This document shows positions 10,536 to 20,400 of a DNA stretch of 64,000 nt, piece after piece. The stretch's first letter is position 1, and every line of letters starts with the position of its first letter. A program made the translations under genes and the position numbers. The notes under the pieces are model-generated. The model saw only the letters and a list, made by a program, of their open reading frames with translations. It did no database searches and was not told the origin of the DNA. This DNA comes from Nostoc sp. CHAB 5834 (GTDB taxonomy: Bacteria; Cyanobacteriota; Cyanobacteriia; Cyanobacteriales; Nostocaceae): the NCBI GenBank assembly GCA_020829485.1, contig JAIVFU010000024.1:1-64000 (forward strand), read 5' to 3'.

Positions 10536-11414
10536 GTGACTGTAAAACCAGACTGGTTGCGGGTAAAAGCACCTCAACGTGAGCGTATTGGTAACGTTAA
10601 AGATATTTTGCGGGATTTAGCCCTCAATACAGTTTGTGAGGAAGCATCCTGTCCAAATATTGGTGAATGCTTCAATGCAGGGACTGCCACATTTTTGATT
10701 ATGGGCCCGGCTTGTACACGCGCTTGTCCCTACTGCGATATTGATTTTGAGAAAAAACCCAAACCACTAGACCCCACCGAACCTGCACGACTAGCAGAAG
10801 CTGTTCGCCGCATGAAACTTAATCATGTTGTGATCACTTCTGTAAATCGAGATGACTTGCCAGATGGTGGCGCGTCTCAGTTTATAGCCTGTATTAATGC
10901 GGTTCGCACTGTTTCACCCAACACCACAATTGAGGTACTAATTCCTGATTTGTGCGGTAATTGGAATGCTCTAGAGTTGATTTTACAAGCTGCACCAGAG
11001 GTATTAAACCACAATACAGAAACTGTTCCCCGTCTGTATCGCCGGGTGCGTCCCCAAGGAAACTACGATCGCACTTTAGAATTATTGCACCGCTCTCGCC
11101 AACTTCTCAAAAGCACATATACTAAATCTGGTATCATGGTTGGACTCGGTGAAACTGATGCCGAAATTCGCCAAGTCATGCAAGACTTGCGAACCGTAGA
11201 TTGCGACATTTTGACAATTGGGCAATACCTCCAACCCAGTCAAAAACATTTGCAAGTAAATGAATTTATCAATCCAGAACAATTTGCTGCTTGGAAGGCA
11301 TTCGGAGAAAAAATCGGATTTTTACAAGTTGTTTCTTCACCATTGACAAGAAGCTCATATCATGCTGAACAAGTCAGGGAATTAATGCAACGTTATCCCC
11401 GCAGCCAATTTTAG
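10536..11414 (+). CDS. lipA: Lipoyl synthase LipA
   Basis: 292 aa, starting at GTG. A radical-SAM enzyme that inserts two sulfurs into the octanoyl group on lipoyl-dependent enzyme subunits. Both iron-sulfur motifs are visible: the auxiliary cluster motif [12 protein letters not shown] (near residue 35) and the radical-SAM motif CTRACPYC (near residue 60). The C-terminal RSSYHAE motif, whose serine ligates the auxiliary cluster, is present. Cyanobacteria often carry two lipA genes; this could be either. It is flanked by the tRNA and by an insertion-element remnant. Confidence 0.96.
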   Translation: MTVKPDWLRVKAPQRERIGNVKDILRDLALNTVCEEASCPNIGECFNAGTATFLIMGPACTRACPYCDIDFEKKPKPLDPTEPARLAEAVRRMKLNHVVITSVNRDDLPDGGASQFIACINAVRTVSPNTTIEVLIPDLCGNWNALELILQAAPEVLNHNTETVPRLYRRVRPQGNYDRTLELLHRSRQLLKSTYTKSGIMVGLGETDAEIRQVMQDLRTVDCDILTIGQYLQPSQKHLQVNEFINPEQFAAWKAFGEKIGFLQVVSSPLTRSSYHAEQVRELMQRYPRSQF

Positions 11415-11435
11415 ATTTTAGATTTGTTCTTGCGT

Positions 11436-11760
11436 TTAAATTCGGGCACAACTCTTAGAGCTGCTGTTCGCATTCAGACCTTTGTGAAGTACTCCGGCAA
11501 GATCCTCTGAAGCCGGAGCTTCACAAAGATAACCATCATCGTTTCGCGTCTCATTCGTTGTTGCCACGTTGGGTATATCACAGGGATATTCAGGACTGAA
11601 CCCGATGATGGTCTTACACAGGGTTTCTCGGTCTTCACCGTTTATCTTCTCAAGGAAGAACCCGCGCAGCCGTCCGCCTCCCGCAGACAGTTTGATTACT
11701 TTTTTGTACACCTTTGTATGGCTTATTTTTACCGCAGGGCGTAACAATTAGCGAACCAGT
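11436..11760 (-). ncRNA. Candidate structured RNA in an IS remnant (omega/reRNA-like)
   Basis: Several nested complementary segments are visible: a 16-bp stem with a 2-nt bulge (TTTGTGAAG + CTCCGGC at 11481-11498, GCCGGAG + CTTCACAAA at 11512-11527); a 10-bp stem ACCATCATCG (11532-11541) with CGATGATGGT (11603-11612) enclosing further short pairings; and a CGGT-CTTC-ACCG hairpin near 11628-11640. The layout (structured segment left, RHH gene divergent, CCCCACC hairpin right) mirrors the TnpB element at 4.9-6.5 kb, suggesting the guide-RNA region of a lost tnpB. The strand is inferred from that parallel. An open frame here (11436-11747 minus) does not resemble any protein I know. Confidence 0.45.
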
Positions 11761-11901
11761 GACCGAGGTCTTTCCCCCTTTCTCACGCTCTTAGTCAAGG
11801 CATAGCGTCTTACCGCTACGTAGCTGTTTGTTGTGAGTCGTGTGGGTGGGTCAACAACCATTTATATATTACCATATATGTGGCGTAACGTGTACACAGG
11901 C

Positions 11902-12081
11902 ATGAAAGAGAAGTCATTACGTTTTCGGATGTCTGAGCGGCGATACAATAAGCTTAAACTATATGCTGGTAGTAAAGAAAAGACGATGACACAATTGATT
12001 GAAGACTGGATTGACCGGCTACCAAGTCCAGCTATTGACAACGCCTCAACCATCTCACTCCCTGATCAACCTAACGGTTGA
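11902..12081 (+). CDS. Small ribbon-helix-helix protein of an IS remnant
   Basis: 59 aa from the ATG at 11902 (an upstream ATG at 11878 is possible). KSLRFRMSERRYNKLKLYAG followed by MTQLIEDWIDRLP is a CopG/Arc-type strand-helix-helix pattern. It is the same kind of gene as at 6211 and stands in the same relation to a CCCCACC hairpin downstream. DNA binding is inferred; its target may be the element's own promoter or end. Confidence 0.6.
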   Translation: MKEKSLRFRMSERRYNKLKLYAGSKEKTMTQLIEDWIDRLPSPAIDNASTISLPDQPNG

Positions 12082-12120
12082 TGCTGGTCGGAGATGTTTT
12101 CGTCGCCGTCCACTGTCCAT

Positions 12121-12147
12121 CCCCACCCTGCTGCGCTGAGGGTGGGG
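12121..12147. repeat. Terminal hairpin of the RHH element
   Basis: CCCCACCCT (12121-12129) pairs perfectly with AGGGTGGGG (12139-12147), a 9-bp stem matching the end hairpins of the TnpB element. It marks the gpsA-side end of the remnant near 12150-12165. Confidence 0.6.
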
Positions 12148-12243
12148 ACTTCCGCGACACGTTAAATTTTGGATTTTGGAATTGAATAATTCAAAATCCA
12201 AAATTTAAAATCTAAAATTCGGTGATGGGGAGACTTTTGATTA

Positions 12244-13173
12244 ATGACTAATCCAAAAACTGTAGCAATTCTTGGTGCGGGTGCTTGGGGTGCATCTCTG
12301 GCAAATCTCGCCGCAGCAAATGGTCATCAGGTGCGCGTATGGTCGCGTCAAGGTTCCCAAACTCTAGAAGCAGTTTTAAAAGATGTCCAAATAGTTTTGT
12401 CCGCTATCTCAATGATTGGCGTGAGAGATGTTGCTTCCCAAGTCCAGTCTTTCTCCCTTTCTCCAGAGACAATTTTTGTAACGGCGACAAAAGGCTTAGA
12501 TCCTCAAACCACCTGCACGCCGTCACAAATTTGGCAGACAACATTCCCTAATCATGCGGTAGTTGTCCTGTCTGGGCCTAATTTATCTAAAGAAATTCAA
12601 ATGGAATTACCAGCAGCAACAGTGGTAGCCAGTAATATTCCCACGGCTGCGGAAGTAGTGCAGTTAGTATTTTCTTCTGGGCGTTTTCGGGTATATACCA
12701 ATCCCGATCCTTTGGGGGTGGAATTGGGGGGAACACTGAAAAATGTGATTGCGATCGCAGCCGGTGTGTGCGATGGTTTACAACTAGGAACCAATGCCAA
12801 AGCTGCTTTAGTCACCCGTGGACTTACAGAAATGGTTCGCATCGGCAACAACTGGGGTGCGAAGACAGAAACATTTTATGGTTTATCAGGTTTAGGAGAT
12901 TTGTTAGCAACCTGCAATAGTCCCTTAAGTCGCAATTACCAAGTCGGCTATCAGCTAGCTGGTGGTAAGTCACTTACAGAAACTCTCGCAAATTTACAAG
13001 GAACTGCTGAAGGAGTTAACACTTGCCGGGTTTTGATGCAACGAGCCAAGCAACAAAACATTCCTGTTCCAATTACTGAGCAAGTTTATCGTTTACTTCA
13101 GGGTGAAGTCACACCTCGACAAGCCCTTGATGAACTGATGCTGCGAGATATCAAGCCAGAGTACAACTACTAA
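12244..13173 (+). CDS. gpsA: Glycerol-3-phosphate dehydrogenase [NAD(P)+]
   Basis: 309 aa. Makes sn-glycerol-3-phosphate from dihydroxyacetone phosphate for membrane lipid synthesis, in the cytoplasm. The N-terminus carries the dinucleotide-binding motif GAGAWGASLA. Family signatures follow: TKGLD, GPNLSKEI, the catalytic-lysine region GGTLKNVIAIAAG, and GLSGLGDLLATC. The length is slightly short of the typical 320-340 aa but no core motif is lost. It is followed by repeats and the sigC leader. Confidence 0.96.
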   Translation: MTNPKTVAILGAGAWGASLANLAAANGHQVRVWSRQGSQTLEAVLKDVQIVLSAISMIGVRDVASQVQSFSLSPETIFVTATKGLDPQTTCTPSQIWQTTFPNHAVVVLSGPNLSKEIQMELPAATVVASNIPTAAEVVQLVFSSGRFRVYTNPDPLGVELGGTLKNVIAIAAGVCDGLQLGTNAKAALVTRGLTEMVRIGNNWGAKTETFYGLSGLGDLLATCNSPLSRNYQVGYQLAGGKSLTETLANLQGTAEGVNTCRVLMQRAKQQNIPVPITEQVYRLLQGEVTPRQALDELMLRDIKPEYNY

Positions 13174-14044
13174 GCTAAAAAACATCTAATTTGCATAATC
13201 GAATTTAGATATAACTCTTGTGGGGTGGGCATCCTGCCCGCCCAATATATAAAATTTAAATGTGGAACAGCTTAGTACCGCAAAACGGAAATCAAAAGTT
13301 AACATGAATACAGCGTAAGAGTTTCGTTGATTTGGGATGGGTGGTTTATTTACGCCGTGCTGTACTAGTTAGAAGTCAACTATGCTGGGTAACTAAGTTT
13401 GTAGTAAGGACTAAAGTCCTTATATTAAGCACTGAAGTGCTTACTACATACCAGGCTTTCGTTAGCTTGATGGACAGTAGTCTGTCTTGAAATTGGCAGG
13501 TTAAGGCTAATATGCAAAAGGACGCGGCGACAGGAGAGAGTATTTAATAACTCCCCCACGTTTTCTATCTCCGTGTCGAGAGAATTTTTGCCGTTAATGC
13601 TAATCACTTCCCCAATATTGATTAGCTCTACTTATACCTGAATAATCCTGAGAAAAAATTGCTAAATCGTCAGGATATTACTTTTGTAGCCATGTAAATG
13701 TGACTATGCCAATTATAAAGATGACATTCACTTAAGGATGTTTATACTGTGTTAAAAAAGTTACTATTAAAACCCATCAAGGTTGAAATGTTAACTAAGT
13801 AGTTGAAATATTGAAAACCTAGCTGCCGATTTGAATAGCTATTGGTTTAATCAAAAGTTTATCAGCCGATTAAGTTCAGTAATGCTGTATCCAATAAAAC
13901 CATTACAGTTAATTTCAAAAAAAAACTGTAATGGAACGTTCAACCATGTTAGTTCATCGTAAATCACGGGAACAATAGCAACAGTTGAATAGCTGACCGT
14001 AATCTAAGCTGACCGAAATCTATTGTTACCTGGAGACGATCTTT
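13174..14044. other. Long gap upstream of sigC with repeats
   Basis: No gene is supported. It contains GTGGGGTGGGCATCCTGCCC (near 13219), a GTAGTAAGGACTAAAGTCCTT hairpin repeat at 13402-13447, and an AT-rich stretch from about 13650 that probably carries the sigC promoter and 5' leader. CATTACAGTTAATTTC and AAACTGTAATGG near 13903-13934 form an inverted repeat. A ribosome site (CTGGAGACG) precedes the sigC ATG. Confidence 0.5.
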
Positions 14045-15295
14045 ATGCCAGCAACATCTTTTTATGCAGATGCCCCCTACAACACCAAAAAGTCCCGCCA
14101 GGCTTTGAACTCGGATCTCACGGTTGACGAAAGTGAGTTATCGGTAGATGACCTACAGGAGCTAGAGATTGCTTCTGCTGACAATGCTAACTTTGCTGCT
14201 AACACTAACCGTCGGAGTACAGACCTAGTACGTCTATATCTTCAAGAAATTGGTCGGGTTCGCTTGTTAGGGCGGGATGAAGAGGTTTCAGAAGCTCAAA
14301 AAGTCCAGCGTTACTTGCGGATGCGGATAGTGCTTGCTAAGGCCGCCAAGGAAGGGGATGAAGTGATTACGCCCTATCTTCGGTTAATTGAAGTTCAAGA
14401 ACGCCTTACCTCAGAACTGGGACATCGCCCGTCTTTAGAAAGGTGGGCTGCTACTGCTGATATAGTTTTATCGGATCTTAGACCGACTTTGGCAGAAGGC
14501 AAACGTCGCTGGGCTGAAATTGCCAAGTTGACTGTAGAAGAGTTGGAGCAAGTTCAGTCCCAAGGACTCCAAGCAAAAGAACACATGATTAAGGCTAATC
14601 TTCGCCTAGTTGTGTCTGTTGCTAAGAAGTATCAAAATCGCGGTTTGGAATTGTTGGATTTAGTCCAAGAAGGCACACTTGGTTTGGAGCGGGCTGTAGA
14701 AAAATTTGACCCTACTAAGGGTTATCGCTTCAGTACTTATGCTTACTGGTGGATTCGTCAGGGAATTACACGGGCGATCGCTACTTCTAGTCGCACCATC
14801 CGCCTTCCTGTCCATATTACCGAAAAGTTAAACAAAATCAAAAAGGCTCAACGCAAAATTGCTCAAGAAAAAGGTCGTACCCCTACTCTAGAAGATTTAG
14901 CAACTGAGTTAGAGATGACACCGACTCAAGTACGAGAAGTTTTGTTGCGGGTTCCTCGCTCTGTTTCTTTGGAAACCAAGGTAGGTAAGGATAAAGACAC
15001 TGAGTTAGGCGAATTACTCGAAACTGACAGTGTAACCCCAGAAGAAATGTTAATGCGAGAATCTTTACAAAGAGATTTGCATCATCTTCTGTCAGATTTG
15101 ACTAGCCGGGAACGCGATGTAATTTTGATGCGCTTTGGTTTGGCAGATGGTCATCCTTACTCATTAGCAGAAATTGGCCGCGCTCTTGACTTATCGCGGG
15201 AACGAGTCAGACAAATAGAATCTAAGGCTTTGCAAAAGCTACGTCAACCCAAGCGCCGCAACCTCATCCGCGACTATTTGGAGTCTTTAAGTTAG
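14045..15295 (+). CDS. sigC: Group 2 sigma-70 factor, SigC type
   Basis: 416 aa. It has region 1.2 (TDLVRLYLQEIGRVRLL), region 2 (AKEHMIKANLRLVVSVAKKY, then GLELLDLVQEG and TYAYWWIRQGITRAI), region 3 (RLPVHITEKLNKI) and region 4 (SRERDVILMRFGL, then DLSRERVRQIESKAL). It lacks the long region 1.1 of the primary factor. The N-terminus MPATSFYADA and the adjacency to furA match what I recall of sigC (all1692) in Anabaena sp. PCC 7120, a nonessential alternative factor linked to nutrient and nitrogen responses. The assignment to sigC rather than another group 2 member rests on this synteny. Confidence 0.85.
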   Translation: MPATSFYADAPYNTKKSRQALNSDLTVDESELSVDDLQELEIASADNANFAANTNRRSTDLVRLYLQEIGRVRLLGRDEEVSEAQKVQRYLRMRIVLAKAAKEGDEVITPYLRLIEVQERLTSELGHRPSLERWAATADIVLSDLRPTLAEGKRRWAEIAKLTVEELEQVQSQGLQAKEHMIKANLRLVVSVAKKYQNRGLELLDLVQEGTLGLERAVEKFDPTKGYRFSTYAYWWIRQGITRAIATSSRTIRLPVHITEKLNKIKKAQRKIAQEKGRTPTLEDLATELEMTPTQVREVLLRVPRSVSLETKVGKDKDTELGELLETDSVTPEEMLMRESLQRDLHHLLSDLTSRERDVILMRFGLADGHPYSLAEIGRALDLSRERVRQIESKALQKLRQPKRRNLIRDYLESLS

Positions 15296-15334
15296 TCATT
15301 TGTCATTAGTCATTTGTCATTTGTCATTAGAAAA
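15296..15334. repeat. Heptanucleotide tandem repeat (TCATTTG/TCATTAG)
   Basis: TCATTTG and TCATTAG units repeat in tandem directly after the sigC stop, typical of the short tandemly repeated repetitive sequences of heterocystous cyanobacteria. Confidence 0.7.
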
Positions 15335-15438
15335 CTACACTTGACAAATGACTAGGCACATAGGGCTGATTTAATCCCAGATTAGAAGCCTTTAAAAGGC
15401 TTGTAGCAAATTATTTGCATTTAGTTGTGCAAGAGTTT

Positions 15439-15473
15439 CCCCAGACCTTTGCTCAAATATTTTGAAGGTGGGG
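15439..15473. repeat. Possible relic of an IS200/IS605 end hairpin
   Basis: CCCCAGACCTT (15439-15449) pairs with AAGGTGGGG (15465-15473) with a two-base bulge. The 3' arm equals that of the TnpB right-end hairpin at 4948-4956. No transposase is nearby, so it would be a solo end or excision scar. It may instead serve as the sigC terminator. Confidence 0.35.
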
Positions 15474-15720
15474 ATCAACTGCACAATTCAAAATTAACTT
15501 ATACAAAATTCAAAGTCAAGGGATGCAATCGTTACAAGTATCCTAACTATTAGCTGGATGCAAATTAAATGCATTACAGCTAATTAGTTGAATTTGGCTC
15601 AAGATTTGATGAATTGTTCTTAAATATTTAGCATATATTCTCAATAGGCAATGATTGTTGCAAATTGCTCCCAAGATTTGTTATATTCTCAATTAACGAG
15701 CTTTGTTGAGAAATATTAGT

Positions 15721-16176
15721 ATGACTGTCTACACAACTACTTCACTCAAGGCAGAACTGAACGAACGAGGCTGGCGATTAACTCCTCAGCGCGAAACAAT
15801 TTTACACATTTTTCAAGAACTTCCGCAAGGTGAACATCTGAGTGCGGAGGATCTTTATCATCGGCTAGAAACTGATGGTGAAGGGATCAGTCTGTCAACT
15901 ATTTATCGCACTTTAAAGTTGATGGCAAGAATGGGAATTTTACGGGAACTAGAACTGGGCGAGGGACATAAGCATTATGAAATCAACCAGCCCTATCCCC
16001 ATCACCACCATCATTTAATTTGTGTTAGATGCAACTCAACTATTGAGTTTAAAAACGACTCAATTTTAAAAATTGGGTCAAAAACTGCTCAAAAAGAAGG
16101 TTTTCACCTGCTAGACTGTCAAATGACCATTCATGCAGTGTGTCCCAAGTGCCAACGGGCACTGATGCCGCTTTAG
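15721..16176 (+). CDS. furA: Ferric uptake regulator FurA
   Basis: 151 aa from the ATG at 15721; an in-frame TTG at 15703 is less likely. An iron- and haem-responsive repressor with an N-terminal winged helix (residues 1-85, recognition region GISLSTIYRTLKLM) and a C-terminal dimerisation/metal domain with HHHHH at 94-98. Cysteines fall at 101, 104, 133, 141 and 144 (CVRC and CPKC), the arrangement described for Anabaena FurA, where they support thiol redox activity; the CP pair at 141-142 resembles a haem-regulatory motif. AT-rich sequence upstream may hold autoregulatory iron boxes. The convergent gene ends 130 bp away and could yield an antisense transcript. Confidence 0.95.
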   Translation: MTVYTTTSLKAELNERGWRLTPQRETILHIFQELPQGEHLSAEDLYHRLETDGEGISLSTIYRTLKLMARMGILRELELGEGHKHYEINQPYPHHHHHLICVRCNSTIEFKNDSILKIGSKTAQKEGFHLLDCQMTIHAVCPKCQRALMPL

Positions 16177-16306
16177 CACTTGGGTAGATAAAAAACAAAA
16201 CTACTCAAATTAACCAAATAAATGGAGTTTTGAGCAGTTCGTAATTTGTTGTTACTGGAGGCAAGCAAGCAGTTGAGGACTGATACTAACAACGCCAAAG
16301 CGGATG

Positions 16307-17455
16307 TTAAAAGCGTCCGCTCTTAAGATCCTTGAGACTGATGCCGTAGAATTCTTGGGCTTGTTTAATTGCTTTTTTGGTGTCAGCAGCCATCACACCG
16401 TTCAGCTTGCCTTTATAAAAACCCCGCTCCCGTAGTCGCGTTTGGATTTCTAAGGTATTAAATTCGCTTTTGCTAGTAGTATTAACCGAGCTATATAACT
16501 TAGCTCGCGTAGTTGGGCCAGCAACACCACTTGCTGACAAGTAATTAGCTGCTTGGAATCTCCGTACAGCATCGGCAGTGTAGGGCCCATAGTAGCCATT
16601 TGGCTCTCCCTCTAAATATCCTGCCTGGATCAATTGTTCTTGAAGTACTCTAACTGGCTCACCGCGATCGCCTATACGGAATTTATCTCGATTGACTACC
16701 TTTTGATTTTTAGGAGCCTCTTCTCCATTACCGATGCCAACTCCTGGCAATTTACCTAATGTTGCTGGGCCAACAACACCATCAACGCTTAATTTATAAG
16801 CATCTTGGAACCGCTTGACAGCTTCTTCCGTAATTGGGCCAAATATTCCTGTGGCGTTCCCGTAATAAAAGCCTGCAACTCTTAAGCGTTCTTGTAAAGC
16901 CCTGACATCTTCACCTTCATCGCCCTTAGAAAGGTAGTTGGGACTGCGGCGCTGGCTGGTTGCGGATCTAGCTGAACTAGTAGTGCTGGGCTTTTTGGCT
17001 TGTGCGCTTCTTACAGCAGTCGTTTTTTTAGTTTGTGTAGCTGTAGTTGTGGGTTTTTTCGCTTGCCAACTTTCTAATTTTTGCAGGGTGCTTGCTCCAA
17101 CAATGCCGTCCACTGGTAAACCAGCGGCCTTTTGAAAGCGCCGCACAGCTTCTTGTGTGGATACGTCATATACTTGGGTAACAGAAGCTTGGTAAAAACC
17201 TGCTGTTTTCAACTTTTGTTGTAGATTTCTGACAGAAGGGCCTTGATCGCCTTTTTCTAGTGCCATGACGCTGGTAACAGCGCCAAGAATAGACAAGGAC
17301 AGAGCAAGGGGCAACATATACTTCCAAGCCCTACTAGAAAGCCGTTTCCAGTCTGGTGCAGCTGCTTTGTTAAACAAAGAACTGAGGGAGACCAATTCAC
17401 TGGGTGTGCTGTCTTCGTAGGCGAAAGCTAGGTGCAAATACGCAAGATTTTCCAT
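16307..17455 (-). CDS. Membrane-anchored peptidoglycan-binding repeat protein
   Basis: 382 aa: an N-terminal 45 residues, one membrane helix (about 46-65), then PG_binding_1 domains at about 70-125, 175-232 and 255-320 with signatures such as GDEGEDVRALQERL and DGVVGPATLGKL, plus a shorter fourth repeat to the end. A Lys/Thr/Ser-rich linker (130-170) separates the first two. It probably tethers the membrane to the cell wall. It sits tail-to-tail with furA, as alr1690 does in Anabaena PCC 7120, whose transcript runs into furA antisense (alpha-furA). It starts 9 bp after cobN, so co-transcription with cobN is likely. Confidence 0.87.
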   Translation of the reverse strand: MENLAYLHLAFAYEDSTPSELVSLSSLFNKAAAPDWKRLSSRAWKYMLPLALSLSILGAVTSVMALEKGDQGPSVRNLQQKLKTAGFYQASVTQVYDVSTQEAVRRFQKAAGLPVDGIVGASTLQKLESWQAKKPTTTATQTKKTTAVRSAQAKKPSTTSSARSATSQRRSPNYLSKGDEGEDVRALQERLRVAGFYYGNATGIFGPITEEAVKRFQDAYKLSVDGVVGPATLGKLPGVGIGNGEEAPKNQKVVNRDKFRIGDRGEPVRVLQEQLIQAGYLEGEPNGYYGPYTADAVRRFQAANYLSASGVAGPTTRAKLYSSVNTTSKSEFNTLEIQTRLRERGFYKGKLNGVMAADTKKAIKQAQEFYGISLKDLKSGRF

Positions 17456-17464
17456 ATTTGTTTC

Positions 17465-20400
17465 CTACACCATTGATTTTTCTTCGATCACTGCTTCAGC
17501 TTGATGTACTAGGTTCCTCAAAGCTTCTAATGTTCCTATATTTACATCCTCCCATAAATTGCGCTTGTGTGCTTCTAATAATTTTTCAGCTATATCACGC
17601 AGTGCATAAGGATTCTTTTCCTGAATAAATTCTGACACAACTGGGTCGAGTAAGTAAGTCTCTACTATGCCTTGATACATATAATCTTCGACACATTTAG
17701 CTGTTGCATCATAGGCGAATAAAAAATCTACTGTCGCTGCCATTTCAAAGGCTCCTTTGTAACCGTGGCGCATGACTCCGGCGATCCACTTGGGATTAAC
17801 TACGCGAGAACGATACACCCGCGCAATTTCTTCTTTCAGTTGGCGGACTCGTGGTTTAGCGGGTATAGAATTATCACCAAAATAAGTTTCGGGATTTTTC
17901 CCCTGTAGAGAACGTACCGCCGCAGTTAAGCCACCCTGAAATTGGTAATAATCATCAGAATCTAGTAGATCGTGTTCACGGTTGTCTTGATTGTGCAGGA
18001 CAACTTGCATTTGAGACAAGCGTTGCTTGAAGGCTTCGGGGGAGGGGAGTGGGGATGAGGGGGATGAGGAAGAATTTACTTTCTTATCTCCCCCATCTCC
18101 CCCATCTCCCCCATCTCCCCCTGCTCCCCCTGCTCCCGAAGAGTAGGCGTAAGAACTCCAGTTGATGTAGGCGCGGGCTAAATCTTCGTCATCTGTCCAG
18201 TTTTGTGATTCGATTAAACCTTGGAGTCCTGCGCCGTAGGCACCTGGGCGAGAACCAAAGATGCGATAGCGCGATCGCACTTCCGCTTCTTCTACAGTTA
18301 ATCCTTGGCTTGTCCACAAATCAGTTTCTTGGCGAACTGCATCCGCTAGGGGATTTTGTTCTGGTGGTTCATTCAAGTCTGCTACTGCTGATACTGCTTG
18401 AGCGAATAAATCAATTAAGTTAGGAAAAGCATCGCGGAAGAATCCCGAAATTCGCAAGGTGACATCTACGCGGGGACGTCCCAAAATCGCCAAGGGCAAA
18501 ATTTCAAAATCCACTACTCGCCGCGCTGCACCATCCCAGACAGGTTGGACTCCGAGTAAAGCTAAGGCTTCGGCTATATCATCACCGCCTGTTCTCATGG
18601 TGGCTGTTCCCCATAATGATAAGCCTAGTGTTTTTGGATACTCACCATGCTCTTGAGTGTAATATTCAACGAGAGTTTCAGCAGCTTTTCTGCCGATATC
18701 CCAAGCTGTTTCTGTGGGAATGGCGCGAATATCGACAGAATAAAAGTTTCTCCCTGTTGGTAGAACTTCTGGGCGGCCGCGTGTGGGTGCGCCAGATGGA
18801 GCGCTTGGGACATATCCGCCATCGAGTCCGTGTAATAAATGGGTGATTTCTTGATCGGTTTGTTGTAAGGCGGGAAGGAGGCGATCGCGTATCCAGGTGG
18901 AGACGCGATTCATCGCGTCTCCCTCTCCAGCAAAGACGCGATGAATCGCGTCTCTACAAGAAGAATTTTGATTTATTAGTTGTTCTACTAGGAGGGCGGC
19001 GTGTTCTTCTAGGACTTCGACGATATCACCAAGGGTACGGCATTCTATGCCATTGACTATTGAGTATTCACCACTAGGCATTGACAAATCGGCTGTGAGG
19101 GGATCGAAATCTAGTCCCCAATCTTGAGCGATCGCACGGGTAATACCTGGAGAATGGCGATTGGGGATGCGAGCGATCGCTACTATTAAATCTCGTAGCT
19201 GCCTTCCTTGGGGACATTGCCCAAAAATATGCAACCCATCCCGGATTTGGGCTTCTTTCAATTCACAAAGATAGCCACCGATGGAATTCAAAATTAAGGA
19301 TTCAGACTTAAAAATTTCTGTTTCATTTTGGATTCCTAAATCTAGATGGAGATTTTCTTTGATCACCAGTTCGTGGATGCGATCGCGAATCACTGGCAAA
19401 CGCGAAGGATCTAAGCTGTCGGCTTCATAATACTCATCAATTAAATTTTCTAACTGCTGCAAAGAACCGTAGAGTTCCGCACGAGTCATTGGCGGCGTGA
19501 GATGATCTATAATCACCGCTTGAGCGCGACGTTTGGCTTGGGAACCTTCACCAGGATCATTGACAATAAACGGGTACAGGTGGGGAAGTGCGCCAAAAGC
19601 AACTTCTGGATAACAATTACTCGATAAAGCCACACTTTTACCCGGTAGCCATTCTAGATTTCCGTGTTTTCCCACATGAACTACAGCATCAGCACCAAAA
19701 GTTTCTCTTACCCAATAGTAGAAAGCTAAATAATCATGAGTTGGTTCTAAATCCGGTGCATGATAATTCAAACTGGGGTCATTATCATAACCTCTTGCTG
19801 GCTGAATTCCCACGAAAATGTTGCCGAGTTGAATTCCGGGAACGGGGATAGAGGCAGAGGAGCGGGGTGCAGGGGGCAGAGGTGAAAACTCGTCTCCCCT
19901 GCTCCCTGCTCCCTGCTCCCTTACTTCTTCCCCTACTCCCCACTCCCCACTCCCCACTCCCCACCTTTCGCTGATACCTTGCTGAACTGCTGGCGGTAAT
20001 GAAGCGAAATATTCTTGATAGTCTTCCCACGAGACACTTTGGTGTACGGGAAGCCATTCTCTACCTTCTGGATCGTTGGTTACGCCGTTTGTCAACCGTT
20101 GAATCAACTCATCTCCTTGAGCAGGTGGATTTTCTACTTCATAACCAGCCTGATGTAAAGCTTGCAGGATTTCTACACAACTAGCTGGGGTGTCGAGTCC
20201 TACACCATTGGCGAGGCGGCCATTGCGATTGGGGTAGTTTGCCAGAATTAGGGCAATTCGCCGTTCTTGGGGTGGTTTGGAACGAAGACGCGCCCAATTT
20301 GCTGCTAGTTTAGCAACGAACTCGATGCGATCGCTCACTGGTTCATAAATTACCACATCTGTCTCTAGATGGGGATTACGAGTTTGTACGGCTTTAAAAG

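Noticed and set aside
11436..11747. Minus-strand 103-residue open frame in the RHH element
   Set aside because: Composition and lack of family resemblance fit non-coding structured RNA better than protein.
13425..13607. 60-residue minus open frame upstream of sigC
   Set aside because: Overlaps a palindromic repeat and has no recognisable features.
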